From positions 1-14,253 of the forward strand of contig CAUULU010000026.1 of NCBI GenBank assembly GCA_963546185.1: 14,253 bases of DNA, read 5' to 3'. Source of the stretch: JABCPO02 sp963546185 (GTDB lineage Bacteria; Bacillota; Clostridia; TANB77; CAG-508). Shown one piece after another: positions 1 through 6,991 of this stretch; position 1 is the stretch's first letter, and each line of letters opens with the position of its first letter. The translations under genes were made by a program, and so were the position numbers. The notes beneath the pieces were generated by a model, which was not told where the DNA came from, searched no databases, and worked only from the letters and a program-made list of their open reading frames with translations.

Positions 1-126
1 ACTCTAAGAATCTATTTTTTTTACAAAAAACCTGCAATAAGTTGTTAAATTTGCATAACTTTATTTGCTGCTCCTTTTATTATATAATATAAACATATAA
101 TAATTATAATATTATCGGAGGGAATA
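1..126 (+). promoter_or_regulatory. AT-rich leader with a possible promoter upstream of the 53-aa ORF
   Basis: No gene is visible in this stretch. A TATAAT -10 hexamer lies at 83-88. The best -35 at 17-bp spacing is only TTTATT (60-65), so the promoter call is weak. A strong ribosome binding site, GGAGGG, covers 117-122 and sits five bases before the ATG at 127. The CGG triplet here (116-118) is untranslated and says nothing about codon use. Confidence 0.4.
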
Positions 127-288
127 ATGGAAAATATAACTAAAAACTCACTAGTAGATACATATATTTCTAATATTGAGCTTTCAATAGAAATAGATAC
201 TTTAAAAAACAAATATAACAATCTTGAAAATAATCTTGTAGCATTACAAAATATGATTTCTGATACTTTAGAAGAAGGAGATAATTAA
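127..288 (+). CDS. 53-aa small coiled-coil protein, unknown function
   Basis: This short ORF is supported by a strong GGAGGG site five bases upstream and by overlap of its TAA stop with the next ATG in the string TAATG (286-290). That arrangement is typical of translationally coupled genes. The product is 53 residues, acidic, with no transmembrane segment. The second half (about residues 21-48) is heptad-like, with Leu/Ile/Met spacing that suggests a short coiled coil. I recognise no family. Its position suggests that it works with the large coiled-coil protein encoded immediately downstream, perhaps as a partner subunit, but this is inference from context only. Confidence 0.7.
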   Translation: MENITKNSLVDTYISNIELSIEIDTLKNKYNNLENNLVALQNMISDTLEEGDN

Positions 289-1742
289 TGGAAAACTTAG
301 AACAAATTATATCAAAACAGAATAATATTAAAGAAAAAATAACTGAATATAACAATGAACTTGAATTATATAATAAAACATATATAGAAAAATTTACTGA
401 ATTAAAATCATTAAAAGATGAACTTAGAGATGAAAAAAGATCAGTTCAAAAAGATGATGAAAAAATTAAAATGCTTAATTTTAAAATCAAAAATATGAAT
501 AATGAAGTTTCTTTCATGTATACTCAAGTAAAAGATATTAATTCAAATATTTCAGAGCTTAAATTAGAACTAGAACAACTAAAAGAAGAATTATTAGAAA
601 ATCCTGAAGTTAAAATAGCAGTTTATGCAGAGGAAAAGAGAAGAGTTCAAGAATTAAAAGATGCTAAAATATTAGAAAAAAGAGAAATAGATACATTATT
701 ACAAAATAATCCAAAAGATATCTCAGAAATACCAAGTAACATAGCAGAAAAAATATCAAAAGATTCATTATATAAGAAATATGATGAGCAAATATCAAAT
801 TTCACTGAATTACTTAATACTTCTTCAAATCCTAGAGCAAAATCTAGTTTAGAAAATAAGATTAAAACATTGAAAAAAGAAAAAGAAGAATTTTTAGTAA
901 GCAAACTTAAAGAAATCTCTTCAGAACATCAAAACTCTATACATATTTATGAAAAAGAACTTCAAACTCTATCTGTAAAAGAAGCTAAAGTAATTCTTGA
1001 TAGACATTCTGAAATTAATCATACTGAAAAAGGAACTAATAATGTTGATATTTCTAAAGAAGAGTCTAATGAAAAGGAAAATCTAGAAGAAAAAACTTCA
1101 GACAAAGAAAATTCAGATAATAAAGAAAATAATAATTCAAATGATTCTAAGGATAATAAAGATGATAAAGACGATATAGATGATATTTCTAAAGAAAATG
1201 ACAAAGAAGATATTACTACAACTGAAGTTATAGAATATAATCCTTCACATTTACCAAAGAAAATGGGATTCTTTGAAAAAATGAAAGAAAAATTTAAAAA
1301 AGCAAAAGAGTGGTTAAAAGAAAAATTTGATAAATTCAAAGAAAATGTAGATAAAGAAAATGATATTGTAGATGCTGAAATCGTTAATGAAGATATTAAA
1401 GAAAATACAAAAGAAGAAACTGAAAATACTAAATCTAAAGAACAAGAATTTGAAAATAAAACTGAAAAAGATAAAGAGGAAAAAGAAGAAGATAAAGATA
1501 TTAATGTTGATAATGATTCTAAAGAAACTTCTAAAGATGAAAATGAGCAAAATGAAGAAATAGCTGAAGAATCTAAAGAATATACAGGTAATACATATAC
1601 TCAAGATGAAATCTTAGATAATGAAGATATTAGAAAAAAAATAGAAGATTATATGAATAATCTTGAAAAGAAACAAAAAGATAACTCTAACAAAGAAAAA
1701 GAAAATTCTACTAAAGAAAGCAAAGAAAAAGAGGAAATTTAA
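288..1742 (+). CDS. 484-aa charged coiled-coil protein with acidic low-complexity tail
   Basis: The ATG overlaps the previous stop, and a GGAG site lies in the preceding gene's last codons (about 277-280). Residues 1-235 are almost continuous predicted coiled coil, rich in Lys/Glu/Leu. Residues 240-310 are an Asp/Glu/Asn/Ser/Lys linker of low complexity. Around residues 313-352 a short segment containing NPSHLPKKMGFF and an amphipathic Lys/Glu/Phe helix stands out as the most ordered part of the C-terminal half. It is followed by another Glu/Lys-rich tail. There is no signal peptide, no membrane segment and no catalytic motif. I cannot name a family; a structural or scaffold role is conceivable. 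The gene runs convergent to adhP and is closed by a hairpin whose left arm is its last codons. No in-frame CGG codon is seen in it. Confidence 0.85.
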   Translation: MENLEQIISKQNNIKEKITEYNNELELYNKTYIEKFTELKSLKDELRDEKRSVQKDDEKIKMLNFKIKNMNNEVSFMYTQVKDINSNISELKLELEQLKEELLENPEVKIAVYAEEKRRVQELKDAKILEKREIDTLLQNNPKDISEIPSNIAEKISKDSLYKKYDEQISNFTELLNTSSNPRAKSSLENKIKTLKKEKEEFLVSKLKEISSEHQNSIHIYEKELQTLSVKEAKVILDRHSEINHTEKGTNNVDISKEESNEKENLEEKTSDKENSDNKENNNSNDSKDNKDDKDDIDDISKENDKEDITTTEVIEYNPSHLPKKMGFFEKMKEKFKKAKEWLKEKFDKFKENVDKENDIVDAEIVNEDIKENTKEETENTKSKEQEFENKTEKDKEEKEEDKDINVDNDSKETSKDENEQNEEIAEESKEYTGNTYTQDEILDNEDIRKKIEDYMNNLEKKQKDNSNKEKENSTKESKEKEEI

Positions 1743-1755
1743 TTCCTCTTTTTTT
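1726..1755. terminator. Bidirectional intrinsic terminator between convergent genes
   Basis: GAGGAA (1731-1736) pairs with TTCCTC (1743-1748) around a six-base loop that contains the TAA stop of the 484-aa gene. The stem is flanked by an A-run (1726-1730) and a T-run (1749-1755). It can therefore terminate the rightward coiled-coil gene and also the leftward adhP transcript. A second, T-tail-less inverted repeat, AATCATTAA / TTAATGATT (1771-1779 / 1788-1796), overlaps the adhP stop codon. Confidence 0.75.
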
Positions 1756-1787
1756 CCTATTCTATATGATAATCATTAAACTGTTTA

Positions 1788-2820
1788 TTAATGATTCTTA
1801 TTATGATAATCCATATCTATTACCATACGTCCTTGTATTGTTCCATTTTCCATTTCTTCAAATATTTGAACTGCATCTTCAATTGGTCTTGTTTGAACTA
1901 CTGGAACTACTATTCCTCTTGCTCCAAAATCAAATGCTTCTTCTAAATCTTTTCTAGTTCCTACTAAAGAACCTACAACTTCTATTCCATCTATAACTGT
2001 TTTTATAATAGGAATTTCCATCATTTCTGAAGGAAGACCTACAGCTACTACTCTTCCTCCTGCTCTTACAGAATACATTGCTTGGTCAAATGCCACTTTT
2101 GCTACTGCAGATACTACTGCTCCATGTGCTCCACCATTTGTTATTTCTGCTATTTTTTTAGTTGGATCTTCTTTTAAAGAATTTATTATATAATCTGCTC
2201 CTACTTCTTTAGCTAAATTTAATTTATCATCATTAATATCTACAGCTATTACTTTCATATTTAATGCTTTTTTAGCATATTGAACTGCTAGATTTCCGAA
2301 GTCCTCCTGCTCCATATAATACAACCCATTCTCCTGGATGTACATTGCTAACTTTTAACGCCTTATATGTTGTAACACCTGCACAAGTTATACTACTTGC
2401 CGCTGCAGGATCTAAATTTTCTGGAACTTTAACAGCATAATTTGCTTTTACTATTGCATATTCTGCCATACCTCCATCAACTGTATATCCAGCATTTTTA
2501 ACTGTTCTACACAATGTTTCTCTTCCAGTTGTACAATATTCGCACATTCCACATCCTTCAAAAAACCATGCTATACTAACTCTATCACCTATATTTAATG
2601 ATTTAACATTTGGTGCAACTTCAATTACTCTTCCTATTCCTTCATGTCCAAGTATTCTTCCTGGAACTTTTCCAAAATCTCCATGTGCTACATGTAGATC
2701 TGTATGACATACTCCACAAAACTCTACTTTTACTAAAGCTTCTCCTTCTTCTAATGGTCTTAACTGTTTATCAACAATTTCAACACCTGTTGATGCTTGA
2801 TTTACAACTACTGCCTTCAT
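1788..2820 (-). CDS. adhP: Zinc-dependent alcohol dehydrogenase AdhP, +1 frameshift at CGG required
   Basis: This NAD-dependent medium-chain zinc alcohol dehydrogenase interconverts primary alcohols and aldehydes in the cytoplasm. Reading one +1 shift gives 343 aa, the usual family length. Catalytic-zinc ligands are C38 (CGVCHTD), H59 (GHE) and C146. The structural zinc is held by C90, C93, C96 and C104. The Rossmann glycines lie at about 170-175, and D194 is the likely NAD-ribose-binding acid. The sequence resembles streptococcal AdhP closely. After residue 174 (CTT, 2301-2299) the frame meets CGG (2298-2296) and would stop nine codons later. Omitting the C gives GAGGLGN and an unbroken C-terminal half, with no other lesion. 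AGGAGG lies four bases before the ATG, and the gene has its own promoter. It is unrelated in function to the upstream operon. It could be a pseudogene, but the same lesion recurs in other genes. Confidence 0.93.
2296..2301 (-). other. Putative +1 frameshift site CTT-CGG-A in adhP
   Basis: The unshifted frame reads CTT CGG AAA and ends at TAA nine codons after CTT. Skipping the C at 2298 gives CTT GGA AAT, i.e. Leu-Gly-Asn, the expected dinucleotide-binding motif. AGGAGG sits one base before CTT, which is reminiscent of the Shine-Dalgarno-like stimulator and CUU slip codon of the bacterial RF2 (prfB) +1 frameshift. Here the bases are also explained by the conserved Gly-Gly codons. Confidence 0.85.
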
Positions 2821-2852
2821 ATTGCCTCCTAATAATTATAGTATTTAATTAC

Positions 2853-2881
2853 ATTATATTCGATCAAAATCGTAATATCAA
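2853..2881 (-). promoter_or_regulatory. Near-consensus sigma-A-type promoter of adhP
   Basis: On the minus strand TTGATA (2881-2876), a 17-bp spacer and TATAAT (2858-2853) match the housekeeping consensus almost perfectly. The -35 overlaps the TGA stop of the HD-GYP gene, so adhP is transcribed independently of the operon. The spacer contains CGAT-TTTG-ATCG, a small inverted repeat with partially matching flanks, which could be an operator. No regulator is identified. Confidence 0.75.
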
Positions 2882-3821
2882 ACTTTTAATTTTTTTATTA
2901 TTTTATATTCTTGTCTTAGATTATCTATTTCTTCTTGTCTCTTTTTATATGTTTGTTCGGCATCTTCTAGATATGTTGGTATTTGTTCAAATTCTTCATC
3001 TCTTATTAGATATCCTTTAGCATATTCAGTATAATATTCTTTTTTTGATTCTTTCTTTTCTTTTTCTGCCTTATTATAGTATTTAATTGCATCTGTATAT
3101 CTTTTTATTTCATTTTTTATATGTTCTAAGTGTTTTGCTTTTATATATATTTCATATTCTGTATCTTCTGCAACTATTTCTATTAATTTTTCTACTATTT
3201 TCTTATTATTTTTACCAACAGCTATTTTAAAAAATCCTTTTTTAATTTTTTTACTTTTAGGTCCTGGTTTTGAATTTTGTATAAGAATTTTTAATGTATC
3301 TACAACTCCAATATGTGTCTTATATTGTCTTTTAGATGTTATTGCATCAAATTCATCTGCAACCCTTATTATTTGTCCTTCATACATTATTTCATCACCA
3401 ACTAAACCGATTTGGATATCCGAGTACCATCTAATGCTTCATGATGATAAAGTGGACCTGCACTATATGGTCTTAATTTAGGTTCTTTCATACACATATT
3501 ATATCCAATAGTTGTATGTGTTTTCATTATTTCAAACTCTTCATCTGTAAGTTTTCCTTCCTTTTGAAGAATCTTAGGGTCTATAAACATTTTACCTATA
3601 TCGTGTATAAATCCACAAATACTTGTATATATTGTAAATCCTTTTTCTAATTTTAATTTTTCACATAGTCTACATGTTAAATTCCCTACATTTTCACTAT
3701 GTTTTCTTGTAAAAGGATCTAATGTATCTAATGAATTTAATTGTTCTCTAAAAATTTTATCTAAATCATAATATTTTACAATATCATTTCTATAGAAATC
3801 TACTTCTCCATATTCTTTCAT
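2878..3821 (-). CDS. HD-GYP domain protein (c-di-GMP phosphodiesterase-like), two +1 frameshifts at CGG required
   Basis: Reading two +1 shifts gives 313 aa. The HD-GYP metal-site motifs appear in order: H41, H73-D74 (FIHDIGK), H102 (KTHTTIG), H126-H127 (HHEALDG), D131, then GYP at 134-136 and D155 (VADEFDA). The family hydrolyses cyclic di-GMP or related cyclic dinucleotides. The C-terminal half (about 175-313) is charged and helical, with no known domain and no membrane segment. The unshifted frame stops at TAG six codons after the first site. The second shift, four codons later, restores NGLVGDEI. Both recovered glycines (G134, G138) are family-conserved positions. The ribosome binding site is weak (AAGAGAG), so the start at 3821 is less certain than the rest. 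It is the last gene of the long operon, 30 bases after the cyclophilin-like gene, and ends in TGA. Confidence 0.9.
3407..3412 (-). other. Putative +1 frameshift site AAT-CGG-T in the HD-GYP gene (second)
   Basis: Thirteen bases downstream of the first site, AAT CGG TTT AGT TGG TGA would stop. Skipping the C at 3409 gives AAT GGT TTA, i.e. Asn-Gly-Leu, the usual continuation after GYP. It is the only one of the six sites followed by T rather than A. Confidence 0.88.
3420..3425 (-). other. Putative +1 frameshift site ACT-CGG-A in the HD-GYP gene (first)
   Basis: The unshifted frame reads ACT CGG ATA TCC AAA TCG GTT TAG. Skipping the C at 3422 gives ACT GGA TAT CCA, i.e. Thr-Gly-Tyr-Pro, the signature GYP motif. 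No Shine-Dalgarno-like stimulator precedes it. Confidence 0.88.
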
Positions 3822-3851
3822 ATCATTCTCTCTTATCTTTTGTTCTTTATC

Positions 3852-4727
3852 CTATTTTATCTTTATAGTCATTGATTTTATTCCTAGATAATTGTTAACA
3901 TTATCCAAGTTATCTGTTTTTTTCTTACTTTCTTTTATTTCTTTTACCCTTTTTTCTAAGGCTTCTATATTTTTTGTTATTTGACCTATTACTACATTTC
4001 TAAGATATCTACCTTGTAATGTTCCACCATGTTTTTCTAAATTTTTAACTATAGAATTATTTATTCCCTTATTTTTTATATATAGGTTATTTGAATCTGT
4101 TGCTGTATCAGCAATGATTTTGAAGTATCCACCTATTTCTTCATCTTTTTCATTTGTATATGCTTCTACAACTATAGCCCCTTTATATGGTACTAAATTA
4201 AAGTTTATTTCATCTGTATGTCCTTTTGTAAATGTACTGTTATTATTTTGATTAAATATTGGTATCAGTTCTCCTAAGTCTCCTAATCCCATTTTAAAAT
4301 TCTTTAGAATTCCTGCTTTTTCTGTTTTTTCAAATTCTGAAACAGCATTTTTAGAAATATCTCCAAAAAGTCTAGCTTCAAGTCTTTCATTATTATCTAA
4401 TATTATTTCTAAATATTTTTCACCTTTTCTTATATCTCTAAATTGATATGATTCTCCTGCTGTATAATCTATATTTCTTAAATCTTTGACTGTAGTATTA
4501 TTTATATTTCCATTAGATTTTATTACATTCTCATCCCTATCTTCAACAAAATTTTTATCAGATGGTACAGTTGCAGTTTCTTTACCTTTTCTATTTATTT
4601 CAACTTCTTCATTATTCTTATTTATAATCCCTAAATAGTATATTATCCCAAATACTATAAGTATTATTAGTATTATCGCTGCTACTATTATTCCTATTAT
4701 TAAAAGTTTTTTTTCATTTTTTTCCAT
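3852..4727 (-). CDS. Membrane-anchored degenerate cyclophilin-like protein
   Basis: The 291-aa product has one strong N-terminal transmembrane helix (residues 8-33) and a low-complexity linker to about 100. The extracytoplasmic domain (104-290) follows the cyclophilin pattern: YLEIIL...ARLFGDISKNAVSEF resembles the opening strand and helix; YKGAIVVEAY, GGYFKIIAD and IGQITKNIEALEK resemble the core of PpiA/PpiB; and SMTIKIK matches the closing strand. The FHR and QxD catalytic elements are not evident, so prolyl isomerase activity is doubtful and a binding role is more likely. A GGAG site lies eight bases before the ATG. It sits 12 bases after the J-domain gene and ends in TAG. The family call rests on pattern recognition and is moderate; the membrane topology is secure. 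Confidence 0.6.
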   Translation of the reverse strand: MEKNEKKLLIIGIIVAAIILIILIVFGIIYYLGIINKNNEEVEINRKGKETATVPSDKNFVEDRDENVIKSNGNINNTTVKDLRNIDYTAGESYQFRDIRKGEKYLEIILDNNERLEARLFGDISKNAVSEFEKTEKAGILKNFKMGLGDLGELIPIFNQNNNSTFTKGHTDEINFNLVPYKGAIVVEAYTNEKDEEIGGYFKIIADTATDSNNLYIKNKGINNSIVKNLEKHGGTLQGRYLRNVVIGQITKNIEALEKRVKEIKESKKKTDNLDNVNNYLGIKSMTIKIK

Positions 4728-4739
4728 TATATTCTCCGA

Positions 4740-5441
4740 TTATGATTTCATCATTTTTATTGGCAATGTTAAAATAATATCAAATATTCTTACTGGTAAC
4801 TCAAAAACAGTTCCATATGCTTTACTATATATTAATCCTCTTACTGCAGGTATATTATATATTAAAACTAATATTAAAATTACAAAACCTGTTATTAAAT
4901 ATGTTTTTATTCTTTCTTTCAAAGGTCTTCTAGTTACTACCTTATATCCCATTCTCCTTAAAGCATTATAATAATCTTCATACATTTGATTTACTATATT
5001 TTGTTTATGTAATTGTATCTCTTCTTCTGCTCTTAACATCTCTTCTTGTAATATTTGATTATTTTCTTGTTTAATATTATTTATATTACTAGTTCTTCTA
5101 TTAATATCAACATTATTAATATTATTAATATTAAAATTCTTGTTATTATTATTTTGACTGTGATTTTGAGTACTTTGATAATTTTTCTTTTTTTCTTCTT
5201 CTCGTCTCTCTTTTTCTTCAAGCATAGCTATAGTTTCATCATATTTATTTCTTTTAATGTCATCTGAAAGAGTTTCATATGCTTCATTTATTCTAACCAT
5301 CTTTTCTTTAGCTTCATCTTTTTTCTTTTCATCTTGTTCTAAATCCGGATGATATTTTCTAACTAAAACTTTATATGCTTTTGTTATAACCTCTTTTGAT
5401 GCTGTCCTGCTAACCTCTAATATTTCATAATATGTTATCAT
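4740..5441 (-). CDS. Membrane-anchored J-domain (DnaJ-like) protein
   Basis: The 233-aa protein begins with a J domain at residues 3-69. It includes YYEILEVSRTAS, the HPD tripeptide at 31-33 and the helix-IV region KRNKYDE. J domains recruit DnaK-type Hsp70 and stimulate its ATPase. Residues 73-130 are a charged then Asn-rich linker (encoded by an ATT/AAT microsatellite near 5100-5160), and 130-165 is helical. A hydrophobic helix (181-198) and a second, weaker one (213-230) form a C-terminal membrane anchor. There is no Gly/Phe or zinc-finger region, so it is a type III J protein and not the housekeeping DnaJ. With the HPD present it should be active. It lies within the T4SS-like operon, 16 bases after the preceding gene, suggesting that it brings DnaK to the membrane complex. 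Confidence 0.88.
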   Translation of the reverse strand: MITYYEILEVSRTASKEVITKAYKVLVRKYHPDLEQDEKKKDEAKEKMVRINEAYETLSDDIKRNKYDETIAMLEEKERREEEKKKNYQSTQNHSQNNNNKNFNINNINNVDINRRTSNINNIKQENNQILQEEMLRAEEEIQLHKQNIVNQMYEDYYNALRRMGYKVVTRRPLKERIKTYLITGFVILILVLIYNIPAVRGLIYSKAYGTVFELPVRIFDIILTLPIKMMKS

Positions 5442-5457
5442 ATATTTCCTGCACTTT

Positions 5458-6432
5458 CTATTTTTCTATTTCTACTTTTATCTTAAACTCTGCAAGTGTA
5501 TTTGATATATTTTTTTGTTTTTGTGCTTCATCTGAATAGTTTTTATCTGTTATCTCCTTATAGTCTTTAATAACTCTTATTGAATCTAAATTAATTGCAG
5601 TTGCATCTTTATCAGCAAAATACATTTTAGGAAATCTTAATAGTATAACTCTAGTTTCTAAAGGGTTTAATACTATATTTTCTTCATCTATTAGTTTTCT
5701 ATTACTATTTCCAACTTCTAAACTTGCAGCAAGTGCTGTATTGTTTGATCTATCTTTTAATACAAGATGATTATTTGTTCTGTTAGTTATTTCTAAAAGA
5801 TAATCTTCATTTTCTACCCAAACATTCTTTCCTTTAATATTTACCTTCATATTATTATCTTCATAAAACCCTGAACTCTTATATTTTCCAATATATCCTC
5901 TTATATTAAGACCTATTTTACCATCTTGATTTTTTATAACCATTTTTGTATCAGTAAATGTATATATAGTATTTGTTAAACCTGTTTCTAAAATATCTTC
6001 AAAAACTTTTACTTGATATATATAGTCATTTCCAACTTTTGCATATGGCTTAATATCATATTTCTTATCTTTGTATATCTCTATTATATATCCTATGGCT
6101 TCTTTTTTATTTTTAAAAGAATAATATTTTGCATCTTCTGTTAACATTTCAGCTGCTAAATCTATTTTATCTTCTTTCACATAATTTAAAAACTCATTTA
6201 TCTTTTTTAATCCTTCTTCTTGTACTTTTGATGGAAACTTCTGATCAGATATTACAGGTGTTTCTATGTCTTTACTTACTATTGGTCTTACTTCTGTATT
6301 ATAATTTAATATCATATTATATATACTTGTACCAAATAATATTAAAACTAATATCATTATAATTTTGAACATATTTTCTCTTAAATATTTTCCAAACATT
6401 AGTCTTATATTTGTATATAATCTTCTAAACAT
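5458..6432 (-). CDS. Single-pass membrane protein with NTF2-like and beta-rich extracytoplasmic domains
   Basis: The 324-aa product has a basic N-terminus, one transmembrane helix (about residues 22-41) and a large external part. Residues 75-180 (INEFLNYVKEDKIDLAAEML and following strands) have the helix-then-curved-sheet look of NTF2-fold domains such as VirB8/TcpC of type IV secretion systems. Residues 190-290 are predicted beta strands ending in ETRVILLRFPKMYF, possibly an Ig-like sandwich. I cannot assign a family with certainty. AGGAG lies six bases before the ATG. It is 16 bases after a smaller protein of the same topology, and the two may form a pair in the membrane complex. Confidence 0.75.
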   Translation of the reverse strand: MFRRLYTNIRLMFGKYLRENMFKIIMILVLILFGTSIYNMILNYNTEVRPIVSKDIETPVISDQKFPSKVQEEGLKKINEFLNYVKEDKIDLAAEMLTEDAKYYSFKNKKEAIGYIIEIYKDKKYDIKPYAKVGNDYIYQVKVFEDILETGLTNTIYTFTDTKMVIKNQDGKIGLNIRGYIGKYKSSGFYEDNNMKVNIKGKNVWVENEDYLLEITNRTNNHLVLKDRSNNTALAASLEVGNSNRKLIDEENIVLNPLETRVILLRFPKMYFADKDATAINLDSIRVIKDYKEITDKNYSDEAQKQKNISNTLAEFKIKVEIEK

Positions 6433-6448
6433 ATTTTTCTCCTATTTA

Positions 6449-6991
6449 TTATTTATTCTTACTAAATGAAAATACATAATCATTAAAGTCATATTCCCTA
6501 AACACAAAATATAACCCTTTTTTATTCTTATTTTCTTCTTTTGAGTTATTTGATATAATATCTGATTCTACAACATAATAATCACCAATCGCTTCAAAAT
6601 TAACATGTTTTATACTAAATGATTCAGGATAGTATTCTTTAAAGTATTTTTCAAATTCTTCTAAAGTTTTAAAATATTTTTCATTGTAACTTGGTGCTAA
6701 TCTTTTATACAGTTCTGAATAATTTTTTTCATTTAATTTTCTAACAATATCACCTAAATATATCTTCATCCTTGCATATTCACTTTTGCCTTTTAGTCTT
6801 TCTACAAGTTTTTCATTTTTTTCTACTCCTGTAATATATGGAACTCTTGGTTCCTCTTTTTTTTCAAAAAGTTTTGTTACTAACATTATAATTGAAGCTA
6901 ATGTTAATACTAAAAGTATTAACATTATCCCAAAAATTAGCTTTATTTTTTTTTCCTCATAATTATTGTTGTTCTTCTTTGTTTTCTTCAT
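6449..6991 (-). CDS. Single-pass membrane protein, NTF2/VirB8-like candidate
   Basis: I chose the ATG at 6991, giving 180 aa, because AAGGA lies about nine bases upstream. A TTG at 7009 would add six residues. Either start overlaps the end of the 909-aa gene (29 or 47 bases), implying translational coupling. The protein has a basic Asn-rich N-terminus, one transmembrane helix (about 18-39) and an external domain (about 75-175). That domain runs MKIYLGDIVRKLNEKNYSEL, then KTLEEFEKYFKEYYP, then strands DYYVVESDI and GLYFVFREY. This is the cone-like helix-plus-sheet pattern of NTF2-fold proteins, which include VirB8/TcpC. The assignment is by pattern and context, not by a diagnostic motif. Confidence 0.75.
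   Translation of the reverse strand: MKKTKKNNNNYEEKKIKLIFGIMLILLVLTLASIIMLVTKLFEKKEEPRVPYITGVEKNEKLVERLKGKSEYARMKIYLGDIVRKLNEKNYSELYKRLAPSYNEKYFKTLEEFEKYFKEYYPESFSIKHVNFEAIGDYYVVESDIISNNSKEENKNKKGLYFVFREYDFNDYVFSFSKNK

Noticed and set aside
1771..1796. AATCATTAA...TTAATGATT inverted repeat as a separate terminator
   Set aside because: It lacks a T-run on either side and is wholly AT-based apart from one pair. The neighbouring hairpin at 1726-1755 is the better terminator for both strands.
1788..2820. adhP as a frameshifted pseudogene
   Set aside because: The only lesion is at CGG, all catalytic residues and a consensus promoter are kept, and the same lesion at the same codon occurs in three other genes.
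2878..2880. UGA read as an amino acid (a recoded-UGA lineage)
   Set aside because: No in-frame TGA interrupts any gene. TGA appears as the natural end of the HD-GYP gene, and tryptophans seen are TGG.
5100..5160. ATT/AAT repeat tract as a CRISPR or regulatory repeat
   Set aside because: It is an in-frame microsatellite coding for an Asn/Ile-rich linker in the J-domain protein. No spaced direct repeats are seen anywhere in the window.
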